Assembly: GCA_024644865.1 (NCBI GenBank)
Contig: JAHEGZ010000003.1
Span: 1-64,000 of the forward strand
Direction: 5' to 3'
DNA from: Aurantimicrobium sp.
Lineage (GTDB): Bacteria; Actinomycetota; Actinomycetes; Actinomycetales; Microbacteriaceae
Length of the DNA: 64,000 nucleotides
A program made the translations under genes and the position numbers. The notes beneath the pieces are model-generated. The model ran no database searches and was not told the DNA's origin. It worked only from the letters and a program-made list of their open reading frames with translations. This document shows, piece by piece, positions 40,655-49,389 of the stretch (position 1 is its first letter; the number at the start of each line of letters is the position of its first letter).

Positions 40655-41848
40655 ATGAAAATCACTCCCCGCCGTGCGCTGGCCGCTCTCGCCGCTTCTG
40701 CCGTCGTTCTGGCCATCACGATGGTCGTCAACTCGCTGGTGTACTACATCGCCAACGGCATGAAGTCTGAGCTGCTCTACCAGGTAGCTGACTACTTCGG
40801 TATTTCTGAACTGATTCTCTTGGTGCTGATCTTCCTCGGCGCGCTCGTGGGCTTCCTGCGCAACCGCTGGATCGCCCTGGCTACCGGAGCTGTTGCAGCC
40901 GTGGTTGCCACATTCGTCGGGCTTCTTGTCAAACTTCTGAGCCAGCCGATCGGCAACATTCCGTTCGGCGTTCTTGTGGGCGTTCTTCTGGGGCAGGGCA
41001 TGTTCTTCATCCTGGCTGTCCTGGTTGCAACTCCGACCACCGGTTTCTGGATGTTCGCCAAGGTCGACCGCGTCGCTCCTAACTTTTCCGCCCGCATCGC
41101 ACTGGTGCGCGCTCCGGCCGCGAACCTTGCCGACGGTTTGGTGACCCACATCAAGCGCAAGAAGGTTGACCTCGAGAAGGCCAACCAGCAGTGGGATTCC
41201 TACGTCGAGACCCTCAACATCTGCGGATGGCAGACTCTCGAGGTCGACCAGCGTGACGACCTCGCTGACTCGGTTTTCGTTGAAGACACCGTGGTCATGC
41301 TGGGCAAGACGGCGGTCATCACTAGCCCGGGTGCTGACGCCCGCGCCGAAGAAATCGTGGCTACCGAGCAGGCTGTTCGCGCGCTGGGACTTAAGGTCGA
41401 GCGCATCACCGCACCGGGAACTCTCGACGGTGGTGACGTGCTCAAAGTTGGGGCAACAATTTACGTCGGTCGCGGAGGCCGCACCAATGGCGAAGGCATT
41501 CGACAGTTCCGTGCCATCGCATCCGAGCTCGGTTACACGGTCGTTGCGGTTCCCGTCACCAAGGCGCTTCACCTCAAGACTGCGATCACCGCTCTCCCTG
41601 ATGGCACAATCATTGGCTACCCGCCGCTAGTCGACAACCAGGCAATCTTCCCCCGCTTCCAGCCGGTGCCTGAGGCACACGGAACCGCGGTAGTCATCCT
41701 TGCTCCGGATCTGCTGCTCATGTCGGCTTCGGCGCCCAAGACCGCTGCGCTTTTGCAAGACCTCGGCTACAACGTGGTCACGGTTGACATCTCCGAATTC
41801 GAAAAGCTCGAGGGATGCGTCACCTGCCTGTCGGTGCGGGTTCGCTAG
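40655..41848 (+). CDS. Membrane-anchored dimethylargininase (DDAH)-like protein
   Basis: The 397-residue protein has about four hydrophobic segments in residues 1-130. A complete guanidino-group-modifying (DDAH/arginine deiminase fold) domain follows from about residue 145. Signatures are VEDTVVMLGKTAVITSPGA, TLDGGDVLKVGATIYVG, ALHLKTAITAL (active-site His) and the C-terminal EGCVTCLSVRVR with Cys391 as probable nucleophile. DDAH hydrolyses methylarginine to citrulline and methylamine. The fusion to a membrane module is unusual. The ATG has CAGGA upstream. It is 35 bases after purH. Confidence 0.85.
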   Translation: MKITPRRALAALAASAVVLAITMVVNSLVYYIANGMKSELLYQVADYFGISELILLVLIFLGALVGFLRNRWIALATGAVAAVVATFVGLLVKLLSQPIGNIPFGVLVGVLLGQGMFFILAVLVATPTTGFWMFAKVDRVAPNFSARIALVRAPAANLADGLVTHIKRKKVDLEKANQQWDSYVETLNICGWQTLEVDQRDDLADSVFVEDTVVMLGKTAVITSPGADARAEEIVATEQAVRALGLKVERITAPGTLDGGDVLKVGATIYVGRGGRTNGEGIRQFRAIASELGYTVVAVPVTKALHLKTAITALPDGTIIGYPPLVDNQAIFPRFQPVPEAHGTAVVILAPDLLLMSASAPKTAALLQDLGYNVVTVDISEFEKLEGCVTCLSVRVR

Positions 41849-42297
41849 AGCTTTAGCTCGCTGATGGTTTCGCCGTACCGGGTAACGCCCGTGTCGACGA
41901 AGCCGAGCTTGTGAAAGAAATTCCCAGGACCGGCATCGCCTGCATCCCATAGCACGGTGAGCTTGTCGTACCCGCGGGACTTTGCTTCTTCGGCCAGAGC
42001 TAGAACGGCGAAGCGGCCAACGCCTTTGCCCTGCTGGTTTGCCGCGACGGTAATGCGCCAGATGCACGAGCGGAATTCAGGCTGGGGTGCGTCGTCGTCA
42101 AAGTGACCGCGAATAAACCCAACGACGGCGTCACCGTCGAGCACCACGCGAGGCCACTCGGTGACCGGGTTGAAGTACGACTCGGCAATCGCGTACGACG
42201 TGGGTGCTACGAACGCCTCCTGCCCTGGCTTGAGCGTGAGCGTGTTCGCCGCGACGATTGTCTTGGCCGAAAGTTCTTCGAGTGTGAGGTTCCCCAT
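41845..42297 (-). CDS. GNAT family N-acetyltransferase (spermidine/diamine acetyltransferase-like)
   Basis: The 150-residue single GNAT domain has KPGQEAFVAPTSYAIAESYF near the N-terminus, typical of BltD/spermidine acetyltransferases. The acetyl-CoA loop is VAANQQGKGVGRFAVLAL, followed by FFHKLGFVDTG. The likely substrate is a polyamine or related amine by family, unproven. The start has TAACCT six bases upstream on the minus strand (leaderless pattern). It overlaps the DDAH gene stop by 4 bases. Confidence 0.82.
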   Translation of the reverse strand: MGNLTLEELSAKTIVAANTLTLKPGQEAFVAPTSYAIAESYFNPVTEWPRVVLDGDAVVGFIRGHFDDDAPQPEFRSCIWRITVAANQQGKGVGRFAVLALAEEAKSRGYDKLTVLWDAGDAGPGNFFHKLGFVDTGVTRYGETISELKL

Positions 42298-42303
42298 GCT
42301 TCT

Positions 42304-42309
42304 AGGTTA
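42304..42309 (-). promoter_or_regulatory. Leaderless -10 element of the GNAT gene
   Basis: On the minus strand TAACCT is followed by 6 bases and the ATG of the acetyltransferase gene. Confidence 0.5.
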
Positions 42310-42400
42310 ATTGCGCCAAGCGTCGCGTGGGTAACCGCTGTGTTAACGATTTTTATCGAGGCGCTGAGAGACCCGCGCTGTGTAAGAGTCTGGCGACGGG

Positions 42401-42406
42401 TAGCCT
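42401..42406 (+). promoter_or_regulatory. Possible -10 element of the P-type ATPase gene
   Basis: TAGCCT lies 27 bases upstream of the GTG start, leaving a short leader that contains GGGAGAAG as ribosome binding site. No clear -35 is visible. Confidence 0.3.
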
Positions 42407-42433
42407 GTAAGAGCAGTCAGAGATGGGAGAAGC

Positions 42434-44329
42434 GTGAAGAAGCTGTGGCAGTTTGCCCGCCACTATCCCTCTTTCGCCGCAACCATCGTCGTTGCGCTCA
42501 TTGGCCTGATTCTTATGCTCAGCGGCGTGAGCCTGGCTACCCAGATTCTGATTAGTGCGTTCTCTCTGCTCATCGCCGGAATCGAGTCGGTGGGCATGAT
42601 CAAGGCTTTGTTGCGCAAGCACTACGGCATTGACATCCTGGCTATCACGGCGATCATTGCCACGGTCATCGTTCAGGAGTACTGGGCCAGCATCATCATC
42701 GTCTTGATGTTCACCGGCGGGGAGGCGCTCGAAGACTTTGCTGAGCGCCGGGCCAAGCGAGAACTCACCAGCCTGCTCGAGCGCTCGCCGCTGATTGCAC
42801 ACCGACAAGACGGTGAAACCACGGTCGATGTCGCAATCACCGAGGTTGCCATTGGCGACGTGCTCATGGTGAAGCCCGGCGAGGTGGTTCCCGTCGACGG
42901 CAAACTCATGACCGGCGATGCAGTTCTTGACGAGTCTTCGCTCACGGGTGAAAGCCTCCCCGTCGAGCGCATCGCCGGTGATGACCTCATCAGTGGTTCC
43001 GTCAACGGCCCGACCGCCATTTTCATGATCGTGAGCCACCGTGCTGAGGATAGCCAGTATCAGCGAATCGTCGCGCTCGTTGCTGAGGCTGCCGAGAGCA
43101 AGGCTCCATTTGTGCGAATGGCCGATCGGTACGCCGTTCCGTTCACCATCGTCGCCTACATCCTGGCGGCGGTGGGTTGGATTATCAGTGGACACGCATC
43201 GCGTTTTGCAGAGGTATTGGTTGTGGCGACGCCGTGTCCGCTCATCATTGCTGCACCAGTGGCCTTCATCGCCGGTATGAGTCGTGCGGCTCGACACGGA
43301 ATTATCATCAAAAACGCCGGCACCCTGGAGCGCCTAGCCAAGGTCAAGACCGTTGCATTTGACAAGACCGGAACGTTGACTCACGGCCAACCCGACCTGG
43401 TCGACATCCGTCCCGCCGGGTCCGTCACAGACATCGAGCTGCTTCGCTTGGCGGCTGCCGCCGAGCAGTCGTCAGCCCACACGCTGGCACACTCGATTGT
43501 CATGGCTGCGAAGTTCCGCGGTATCCCTCTCGCCGTCTGCGACAGCGTGGTGGAGACAACAGCTCACGGCCTCACCGCGGTGGTCGAGGGACAGACGGTC
43601 GTCATCGGCAAGTTCGGTTTCATTTCGGATGCAGCACCCAACGCCGAGCCCACAAAACTAGACGCCGGCGAGCTCGCGGTCTACGTCGCGGTGAATGGAG
43701 TTTTTGCTGGAGCGCTTATTTTGCGCGACGAGATTCGCCGTGATGCCGCTGAAACTATTCTCTGGCTCTCGCGCCTCGGAGTGAAGCACACCCTCATGCT
43801 CACCGGTGACGGCAAGGCCACTGCTGCGCACGTGGCTTCAGCACTTGGCGTTACTGACGTGCAGGCCGAGTGCCTGCCCATCGACAAGGTCAGTGCGGTC
43901 CAGGCAGTCGTTGATCGCCCGGTCATGATGGTCGGCGACGGTGTCAATGACGCGCCGGTTCTTGCGGTCGCGGACATCGGTGTCGCTATGGGTGCCCGTG
44001 GGTCGACGGCGGCCAGCGAATCCGCCGATGTCGTCATCATGAAAGACGACCTGCAGCGCGTTGCTCGCGCGGTTCAGGTTGGTCACGAGACGATTCGAAT
44101 CGCCTCTCAGAGCATCTGGATCGGCATGGTTCTTAGCCTCGGGCTCATGGTTATCGCGGTGTTCGGCGTCGTTCCAGCAATTCTTGGCGCCGGGTTCCAA
44201 GAGATTATCGACCTCGTCACGATTCTCAACGCCCTGCGTGCGCTCGGGGGTAGAGCCAACGTGGCTCGATTTGTGACTCGCAGTTCGCTCGATCGTCCGA
44301 GCGCCCTCGATGGAACGCTCGTTTCGTAG
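42434..44329 (+). CDS. Heavy-metal translocating P-type ATPase (P1B-like, TPC motif)
   Basis: The 631-residue pump has the phosphorylation motif AFDKTGTLTHGQP, the actuator motif LDESSLTGES, the hinge MVGDGVNDAPVLAVADIGVAMG and about eight helices. The metal-site helix reads VVATPCPLIIAAP, a TPC rather than the CPC of copper and zinc pumps. The normally conserved HP dipeptide is HT (SAHTLAHSI). There is no N-terminal metal-binding domain. The substrate metal cannot be assigned. The GTG start follows GGGAGAAG. Confidence 0.9.
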   Translation: MKKLWQFARHYPSFAATIVVALIGLILMLSGVSLATQILISAFSLLIAGIESVGMIKALLRKHYGIDILAITAIIATVIVQEYWASIIIVLMFTGGEALEDFAERRAKRELTSLLERSPLIAHRQDGETTVDVAITEVAIGDVLMVKPGEVVPVDGKLMTGDAVLDESSLTGESLPVERIAGDDLISGSVNGPTAIFMIVSHRAEDSQYQRIVALVAEAAESKAPFVRMADRYAVPFTIVAYILAAVGWIISGHASRFAEVLVVATPCPLIIAAPVAFIAGMSRAARHGIIIKNAGTLERLAKVKTVAFDKTGTLTHGQPDLVDIRPAGSVTDIELLRLAAAAEQSSAHTLAHSIVMAAKFRGIPLAVCDSVVETTAHGLTAVVEGQTVVIGKFGFISDAAPNAEPTKLDAGELAVYVAVNGVFAGALILRDEIRRDAAETILWLSRLGVKHTLMLTGDGKATAAHVASALGVTDVQAECLPIDKVSAVQAVVDRPVMMVGDGVNDAPVLAVADIGVAMGARGSTAASESADVVIMKDDLQRVARAVQVGHETIRIASQSIWIGMVLSLGLMVIAVFGVVPAILGAGFQEIIDLVTILNALRALGGRANVARFVTRSSLDRPSALDGTLVS

Positions 44330-44342
44330 CCCTGGACCAGTG

Positions 44343-45104
44343 CTACTGCATCAACTGCTGGAAGCGACTGTTTCCCAGGAGTGAGCCGTCGCGCTTGACC
44401 ACCAGCACACCGATGTTGAAACGCTCCGTCATGGTGTCGAGAGCGTCCTGACCCCCGGCGATGATTGTCGTTGCCAGAACGTCGGCGGTCATGATGTCTT
44501 CGGCAACCACGCTGACCTGCCTGAAAGAGTTGTCCGTATCGGGGCGCAGCCAGATGTGTTCGCCGCGCTCTGCCGAGCCGGAGGTGGCCATGGCGCAAAA
44601 CTCCTCAGAGAGCTCAACGGTGGCGGTCAGCAGCTCGGGGTCTTCGGGGTTGGCAACGCCAACGCGCCAGCCATCGCTCGGCCGACCAGAAGAGAGCAAG
44701 TCGCCGCCCGCATTTATTAAGAATGTGTTGAATCCTGCCGAAGTGAGAGCCTCGGCTGCTCGCTGAATGCCAACGGCTTTGATGGTGCCGGAAAGGTCGA
44801 GCACGCCGTCCGGACGGTGGGGGGTGAAGGTGTAGTTAGTTTTCTCGCGCCACTGAAGTGACTCGGCATACGCGGCACGCATTTCGCCGCTGGCTTCGGG
44901 AAGCGTGACCTCACCACGAGCGATGCGCGAGATCTCCGAATCCTCGCGGTAGAGGCTGAACCGCTCGTTGAGCGACTCAAACTCCTCATTCGCGTGAGCA
45001 ACCGCTGCATCGAGAGCGGTGGCTTGCTCAGGAGACGAGCTAGCGGCATCGGGAACACGAATGCTGACCATGGTCCCCATGGTCGCAAACGTGTGCACCG
45101 ACAC
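44343..45104 (-). CDS. apbE: FAD:protein FMN transferase (ApbE)
   Basis: The 253-residue protein matches ApbE, which attaches FMN covalently to Thr in target proteins. Visible motifs are ATMGTMVSIRVP at the N-terminus, LDLSGTIKAVGIQRAAE, FLINAGGDLLSSG, and the Mg-binding TADVLATTIIAGG. It lacks a signal peptide, as in some actinobacterial ApbE proteins. It ends a three-gene operon whose middle gene encodes a likely flavinylation target. It starts 3 bases after that gene. Confidence 0.92.
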   Translation of the reverse strand: MSVHTFATMGTMVSIRVPDAASSSPEQATALDAAVAHANEEFESLNERFSLYREDSEISRIARGEVTLPEASGEMRAAYAESLQWREKTNYTFTPHRPDGVLDLSGTIKAVGIQRAAEALTSAGFNTFLINAGGDLLSSGRPSDGWRVGVANPEDPELLTATVELSEEFCAMATSGSAERGEHIWLRPDTDNSFRQVSVVAEDIMTADVLATTIIAGGQDALDTMTERFNIGVLVVKRDGSLLGNSRFQQLMQ

Positions 45105-45107
45105 GAA

Positions 45108-45602
45108 TTAGCCCTTGTAGCCGGCGGCGTCGAGTGCTGATTGCAGCGATTGGATATAGGCGTTGGATGTGTACGTTGCCCCACCAATGACGCTGATGTT
45201 GGCCGACTTGGCAGCGATCGCTTCCTGCTGGAGCATGGGGCAAGCCTGGTCACGACGGTCTGTGGCATTGCAGGCGACGGTGTTCACGGCGGTGATCACA
45301 CCGTTCTTAAACGTCACCGCAACCTGAACATCGCCACCGAACTCAGGTTCGTACACGTCTTTGCCGGTGAATGTGCCATTGATTCCGGCGGGCTTAGCTG
45401 AAGCTGAGGCAGACGCAGATGCGGATGCCGAGGGAGTCGGCGACGAAGTGCCCGACGCGCTTGGAGTGGCAGAGTTCGACGATGTTGGTGCCGGGGTCGA
45501 ACCCCCGCCCTGCGCGGCGATGGCACTTGCACCCATTTGCCAACCGATGGCGATGATGGCGGCCGAACCTGCTCCGGCCATGAAAGCTGCACTGGGACGC
45601 AT
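45108..45602 (-). CDS. Secreted FMN-binding domain protein (flavinylation target)
   Basis: The 164-residue protein has an N-terminal hydrophobic helix (about 6-30). A Ser/Thr/Ala/Pro low-complexity linker (about 33-72) acts as a spacer from the membrane. A C-terminal FMN_bind domain (about 75-164) contains GGATYTSNAYIQSLQSAL. The Thr in GATYTS is the expected FMN attachment site for the downstream ApbE. It probably carries electrons outside the membrane from the upstream reductase. Confidence 0.9.
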   Translation of the reverse strand: MRPSAAFMAGAGSAAIIAIGWQMGASAIAAQGGGSTPAPTSSNSATPSASGTSSPTPSASASASASASAKPAGINGTFTGKDVYEPEFGGDVQVAVTFKNGVITAVNTVACNATDRRDQACPMLQQEAIAAKSANISVIGGATYTSNAYIQSLQSALDAAGYKG

Positions 45603-47047
45603 TAGTAATCAAACCTTTCTGCGTGAATTCGTTCCGATGTGACGCCGGCTTTTTTGGCGTCGGCGATCACGAGGTCCATCCACTGCGCCGGGCCACAGAT
45701 GAAGACATCAGCATCTTTGATGTTGGGTGCGAGAGTGGATAAACGGTCACCCTTGTTGAAAGCCTCGGCGGAGAGCCAGGTGTGCACGCCACGGGGACGG
45801 TGACCGACGAGCACCCGCAGCCAGGCGTTCTTCTCGACGCAGAGGTCGTAGACCTCCTGCCAGAGGTACACGTTTTCTTCGGTGCTGCCTCGAAGGATGA
45901 CGGTGATGTTTGCGGCACCGAACTTGGGGTCGTCGAGCAGCGCCCGAATCGGCGTGATGCCAATGCCCGAGCCGATGAGAACCGCGTTCGAGGTTGTGCG
46001 AGCCGATTCAGTAAACAGTCCATAGGGGCCTTCAAAACTGACTGGTGTGCCAACCTTCATTTTCATCATGCGGTTGGTCTGGCGGCCTAGGTTGCGAACC
46101 GTAATGCGCAGGGTTTTTCCATCAGGAGCGGCTGAGAACGAGAACGGATGTGCTTTGAGCAACATGTTCGGCTGCCAGAAACGCCAGTTCATGAACTGAC
46201 CACCACGTGCGGGGAGCTCGTTGAGATTGCGACCGGCCATCGTGAGGCTGACGACATCCTCGGATTCCATGCGCACGTCAACGACGCGCAATCGGTGCTT
46301 GAGGGTGCGCGCTATCGGGAAGATGACACGGAAGATGACAATCATGGCGAAGGTGCCGATGTACAGGACCATCCAATAGGGGCGGGCCCAGGTGCCTTCG
46401 GCAAAAAGGCGGCCGTTGGTGAACTGGTGCGGAAGTGCCAACAGCACGGAGGCATACGAAAGCAGGTGGACGACAAACCAGAACTCGTAGGGCAGCTTTT
46501 TGCGCACGATGACAAGCGAGGTCACGATGACAATTGCCATCAGAAGTAGTCCAGCGTAAGAGAGCAGGATGTCTTGCCCGTTGGAAATCATCGTAAAGAT
46601 TTCGGCAATCGGGTTGATGCCCTCTTGAATGCCGTAGCCGACGAGCAGCAGGCCCATGTGCCCCAGAATCAGGTAAAAGACTGGCTTGCCGAGCTGGCGG
46701 TGTAGCGTGAGCGCCTTGTCGTGACCGAACGTACGGTCAATAATCGGGATGCGTGCCGCCAATATCAACATGATAAGTAGAAGGTCGCTACCGATAAGCC
46801 CGGCCACGATGCCCAGGCCGGTTGCGATCTTGCTCGGGTTGGTGAAGTAGGCCAGTCCTTTGTCGGCAAAAAATAGTGCAATGACGATGGCCAGCGAGAA
46901 GTAGACCAGAATCTGCAGGAAGTCGGAGCGACGCAGGCGACGCTTGTAGCGTTGCGCAATGAAACGTGGGCTCGATGCTGCGATGCCGGTGGCGCTCATG
47001 GCTTTTCGCTCCCCAGTTGTCGTTCCGCGGTTCTCGGTCAATGTCAT
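45602..47047 (-). CDS. Membrane ferric-reductase-like/ferredoxin-NADP reductase fusion protein
   Basis: The 481-residue protein has a ~60-residue soluble N-terminus and about six helices (about 45-245). These carry histidine pairs spaced for two hemes: LHRQLGKPVFYLILGH and VHLLSYASVLLALPH. A cytoplasmic FAD/NAD(P)-binding reductase domain follows (about 250-481) with HPFSFSAAP, GSGIGITPIRALL and DVFICGPAQWM. It would move electrons from NAD(P)H through FAD and heme across the membrane. It is the first gene of the operon with FMN_bind and apbE. ATG 47047. Confidence 0.88.
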   Translation of the reverse strand: MTLTENRGTTTGERKAMSATGIAASSPRFIAQRYKRRLRRSDFLQILVYFSLAIVIALFFADKGLAYFTNPSKIATGLGIVAGLIGSDLLLIMLILAARIPIIDRTFGHDKALTLHRQLGKPVFYLILGHMGLLLVGYGIQEGINPIAEIFTMISNGQDILLSYAGLLLMAIVIVTSLVIVRKKLPYEFWFVVHLLSYASVLLALPHQFTNGRLFAEGTWARPYWMVLYIGTFAMIVIFRVIFPIARTLKHRLRVVDVRMESEDVVSLTMAGRNLNELPARGGQFMNWRFWQPNMLLKAHPFSFSAAPDGKTLRITVRNLGRQTNRMMKMKVGTPVSFEGPYGLFTESARTTSNAVLIGSGIGITPIRALLDDPKFGAANITVILRGSTEENVYLWQEVYDLCVEKNAWLRVLVGHRPRGVHTWLSAEAFNKGDRLSTLAPNIKDADVFICGPAQWMDLVIADAKKAGVTSERIHAERFDY

Positions 47048-47111
47048 GCTCTGAGCGTGTCAGCGCACACTGAGCAGAGTATTGGCAAATCCTATGAATT
47101 CCTTATGAGCC

Positions 47112-47969
47112 CTAGCGGAAGATAATCGTGCGCGCACCATCGAGCAAAACCCGGTGTTCAGCAAACCACTTAACCGCAGTAGTCAGGGTGCGGCTTTCTT
47201 CATCTTGGCCGATGGCGACGAGCTCGGCAGGGGAGTGGGCGTGGTCGACGCGGACCACGTTCTGCTCAATGATCGGCCCCTCGTCTAGGTCATCGGTGAC
47301 GAAGTGGGCGGTTGCGCCGATGAGCTTGACGCCGCGCGCGTGCGCCTGCTTGTAGGGGTTCGCGCCCTTGAAGCCGGGTAGGAACGAGTGGTGAATGTTG
47401 ATGATCTTGCCCGCGAGCTTTTCGCAGAGTTCGGGCGAGAGAATCTGCATGTAGCGTGCGAGCACAACGAGCTCGATGTCGTTAGTTTCAACCACTTCGA
47501 GGATGCGCTCTTCGAACGCCCTCTTCTCGGCATCGCTCTTCACGCTGTGGCTCTCGAAGGTGACGGAGTAGAACTCGGCGAGTTTACCGAGATCGGGGTG
47601 GTTACTCATGATCAGCGGAATCTCTACCGGAAGCTGACCGGCGCGCTGGCGAAACAGCATGTCGTTCACGCAGTGTGCTGCCGTGGTTGCCAGAACGAGG
47701 GTGCGCAGGGGGCGACCAACGAGGTCGATCTGGGCGGTCATCCCATACTTTTCGATGACCGGTTGCAGCGCAGATTCGAACGCCTCGCGCGTGCCATTGG
47801 TCTCCACCTGCAAGCGCATGAAGAAGCGCCCAGTGTCGTCGCTGGCAAATTGCTGGCTTTCCGTGATGTTTCCCCCCGCGGTGACGACAGCGCCACTGAC
47901 CGCGTGAACGATTCCGGGCTTGTCGACGCACACGAAAGTGAGTACCCAGTGCGATGCGTTACTGCTCAT
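47112..47969 (-). CDS. purU: Formyltetrahydrofolate deformylase
   Basis: The 285-residue enzyme hydrolyses 10-formyl-THF to THF and formate. It has an N-terminal ACT-type regulatory domain (about 8-85; VDKPGIVHAVSGAVV). The formyltransferase-fold domain has INIHHSFLPGFKGANPY (His) and VTDDLDEGPIIEQNVVRVDH (Asp). The ATG has TAGCCT six bases upstream on the minus strand. It is divergent from the ZTP-controlled glyA-folD unit, which works on the same folate pool. Confidence 0.96.
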   Translation of the reverse strand: MSSNASHWVLTFVCVDKPGIVHAVSGAVVTAGGNITESQQFASDDTGRFFMRLQVETNGTREAFESALQPVIEKYGMTAQIDLVGRPLRTLVLATTAAHCVNDMLFRQRAGQLPVEIPLIMSNHPDLGKLAEFYSVTFESHSVKSDAEKRAFEERILEVVETNDIELVVLARYMQILSPELCEKLAGKIINIHHSFLPGFKGANPYKQAHARGVKLIGATAHFVTDDLDEGPIIEQNVVRVDHAHSPAELVAIGQDEESRTLTTAVKWFAEHRVLLDGARTIIFR

Positions 47970-47975
47970 GCATCA

Positions 47976-47981
47976 AGGCTA
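47976..47981 (-). promoter_or_regulatory. Leaderless -10 element of purU
   Basis: On the minus strand TAGCCT is followed by 6 bases and the purU ATG. The divergent glyA -10 element lies only 17 bases away, so the two promoters must interact sterically. Confidence 0.5.
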
Positions 47982-47997
47982 TTGGTTCGGGCGTTGG

Positions 47998-48003
47998 TAG
48001 ACT
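47998..48003 (+). promoter_or_regulatory. -10 element for the ZTP riboswitch-glyA transcript
   Basis: TAGACT would place the transcription start at about 48010, right at the 5' end of the riboswitch aptamer. Confidence 0.5.
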
Positions 48004-48007
48004 TGCA

Positions 48008-48084
48008 CCATCGCAACTGGCGTTTGGATGGGTTTCCATCGGGGAGCGATATGAGAGCGGATCTGGCCGTACGCCTGGGCCTGA
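48008..48084 (+). ncRNA. ZTP riboswitch (pfl motif) controlling glyA-folD
   Basis: The region holds the two conserved aptamer halves in order. The first has CTGGCG then CCATCGGGGAGC with its hairpin (48017-48048). After a short variable linker the second is CCGTACGCCTGGGC (48067-48080). These match the pfl/ZTP riboswitch consensus (CUGGCG..CCACCGGGGAGC..CCGCCUGGGC). ZTP/ZMP binding signals 10-formyl-THF shortage and switches on folate one-carbon genes. The downstream genes glyA and folD are classic members of the regulon. A GGAG ribosome site at about 48106 could be the controlled element. Confidence 0.9.
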
Positions 48085-48114
48085 ACGACACCAACGAGTC
48101 CCTATGGAGTCACC

Positions 48115-49389
48115 ATGTCATCCACGTTCAATGAGCCACTCGAGTCGGTAGACCCCGAGATTGCCGCGGTTCTTCAGGCCGAACTTGACCGTCAGCGCGG
48201 TTTCCTCGAAATGATTGCGAGCGAAAACTTCGTTCCGCGTGCCGTGCTTGAGTCGCAGGGTTCTGTGCTCACCAACAAGTACGCCGAGGGCTACCCCGGC
48301 AAGCGCTACTACGGTGGGTGTGAAGCCGTCGACGTCGCTGAGAGCCTGGCCATCGCCCGCGCCAAGAGCTTGTTCGGAGCTGCCTACGCCAATGTTCAGC
48401 CCCACTCTGGTGCGACCGCAAACGCTGCAGTTTTGCACGCTATCGCCAAGCCCGGAGACACCATCCTCGGTCTAGAGCTGGCTCACGGTGGCCACCTCAC
48501 TCACGGTATGAAGCTCAACTTCTCCGGCAAGGTCTACAACCCCGTTGCCTACGGTGTCGACCCCGAGACTTTCCTGGTCGACATGGATGTTGTGCGCAAA
48601 CTTGCCCACGAACACAAGCCCGCCGTGATCATCGCCGGGTGGTCGGCATACTCGCGTCAGCTCGACTTTGCCGCGTTCCGCGAGATTGCTGACGAGGTCG
48701 GCGCCAAGTTGTGGGTCGACATGGCTCACTTTGCCGGTCTCGTTGCTGCTGGCCTGCACCCGAACCCAGTACCGTTTGCTGACGTCGTTTCAACCACCGT
48801 GCACAAGACTCTCGCCGGACCCCGCTCGGGTCTCATTCTGAGCCGAGACGAAGAACTCGGTAAGAAGCTCAACTCGGCTGTTTTTCCCGGACAGCAGGGT
48901 GGCCCGCTCATGCACGTCATCGCTGCCAAGGCAACTGCGTTCAAGCTCGCCGCGACGCCCGAGTTCAAGGAGCGCCAGGAGCGCACCCTGCGCGGTGCCA
49001 AGATCATCGCTGAGCGTCTGACGGCACCCGACATGAAGGCAGCTGGGGTTGACGTTCTCACCGGTGGCACCGAGGTTCACCTCGTGCTCGTTGACCTGCG
49101 CAACTCGCCGCTCGACGGTCAGCAGGCAGAAGACGCGCTGCACGATGTCAACATCACTGTCAACCGCAACTCGGTTCCGAACGACCCTCGACCGCCGATG
49201 GTCACATCCGGTCTTCGCATCGGTACCCCGGCGCTGGCCACCCGCGGATTCGGCGACGCCGAGTTCACCGAGGTCGCCGATGTCATTGCCGAAGCCCTCA
49301 AGCCGGGTGCAGACCTCACCGCGTTCAAGGCTCGCGTGGCCGTGCTCACCGACGCATTCCCGCTCTACCCCGGGCTCGAACAGTGGTAG
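48115..49389 (+). CDS. glyA: Serine hydroxymethyltransferase
   Basis: The 424-residue PLP enzyme makes glycine and 5,10-methylene-THF from serine. It has [18 protein letters not shown] near the N-terminus, [28 protein letters not shown] and the PLP lysine in [14 protein letters not shown] near residue 230. ATG 48115 follows GGAG. It is the first gene behind the ZTP riboswitch. folD overlaps its end. Confidence 0.97.
   Translation: MSSTFNEPLESVDPEIAAVLQAELDRQRGFLEMIASENFVPRAVLESQGSVLTNKYAEGYPGKRYYGGCEAVDVAESLAIARAKSLFGAAYANVQPHSGATANAAVLHAIAKPGDTILGLELAHGGHLTHGMKLNFSGKVYNPVAYGVDPETFLVDMDVVRKLAHEHKPAVIIAGWSAYSRQLDFAAFREIADEVGAKLWVDMAHFAGLVAAGLHPNPVPFADVVSTTVHKTLAGPRSGLILSRDEELGKKLNSAVFPGQQGGPLMHVIAAKATAFKLAATPEFKERQERTLRGAKIIAERLTAPDMKAAGVDVLTGGTEVHLVLVDLRNSPLDGQQAEDALHDVNITVNRNSVPNDPRPPMVTSGLRIGTPALATRGFGDAEFTEVADVIAEALKPGADLTAFKARVAVLTDAFPLYPGLEQW

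Noticed and set aside
42434-44329. Calling the P-type ATPase a copper exporter (CopA)
   Set aside because: There is no CPC motif, no N-terminal CxxC domain and no copper-responsive neighbour.
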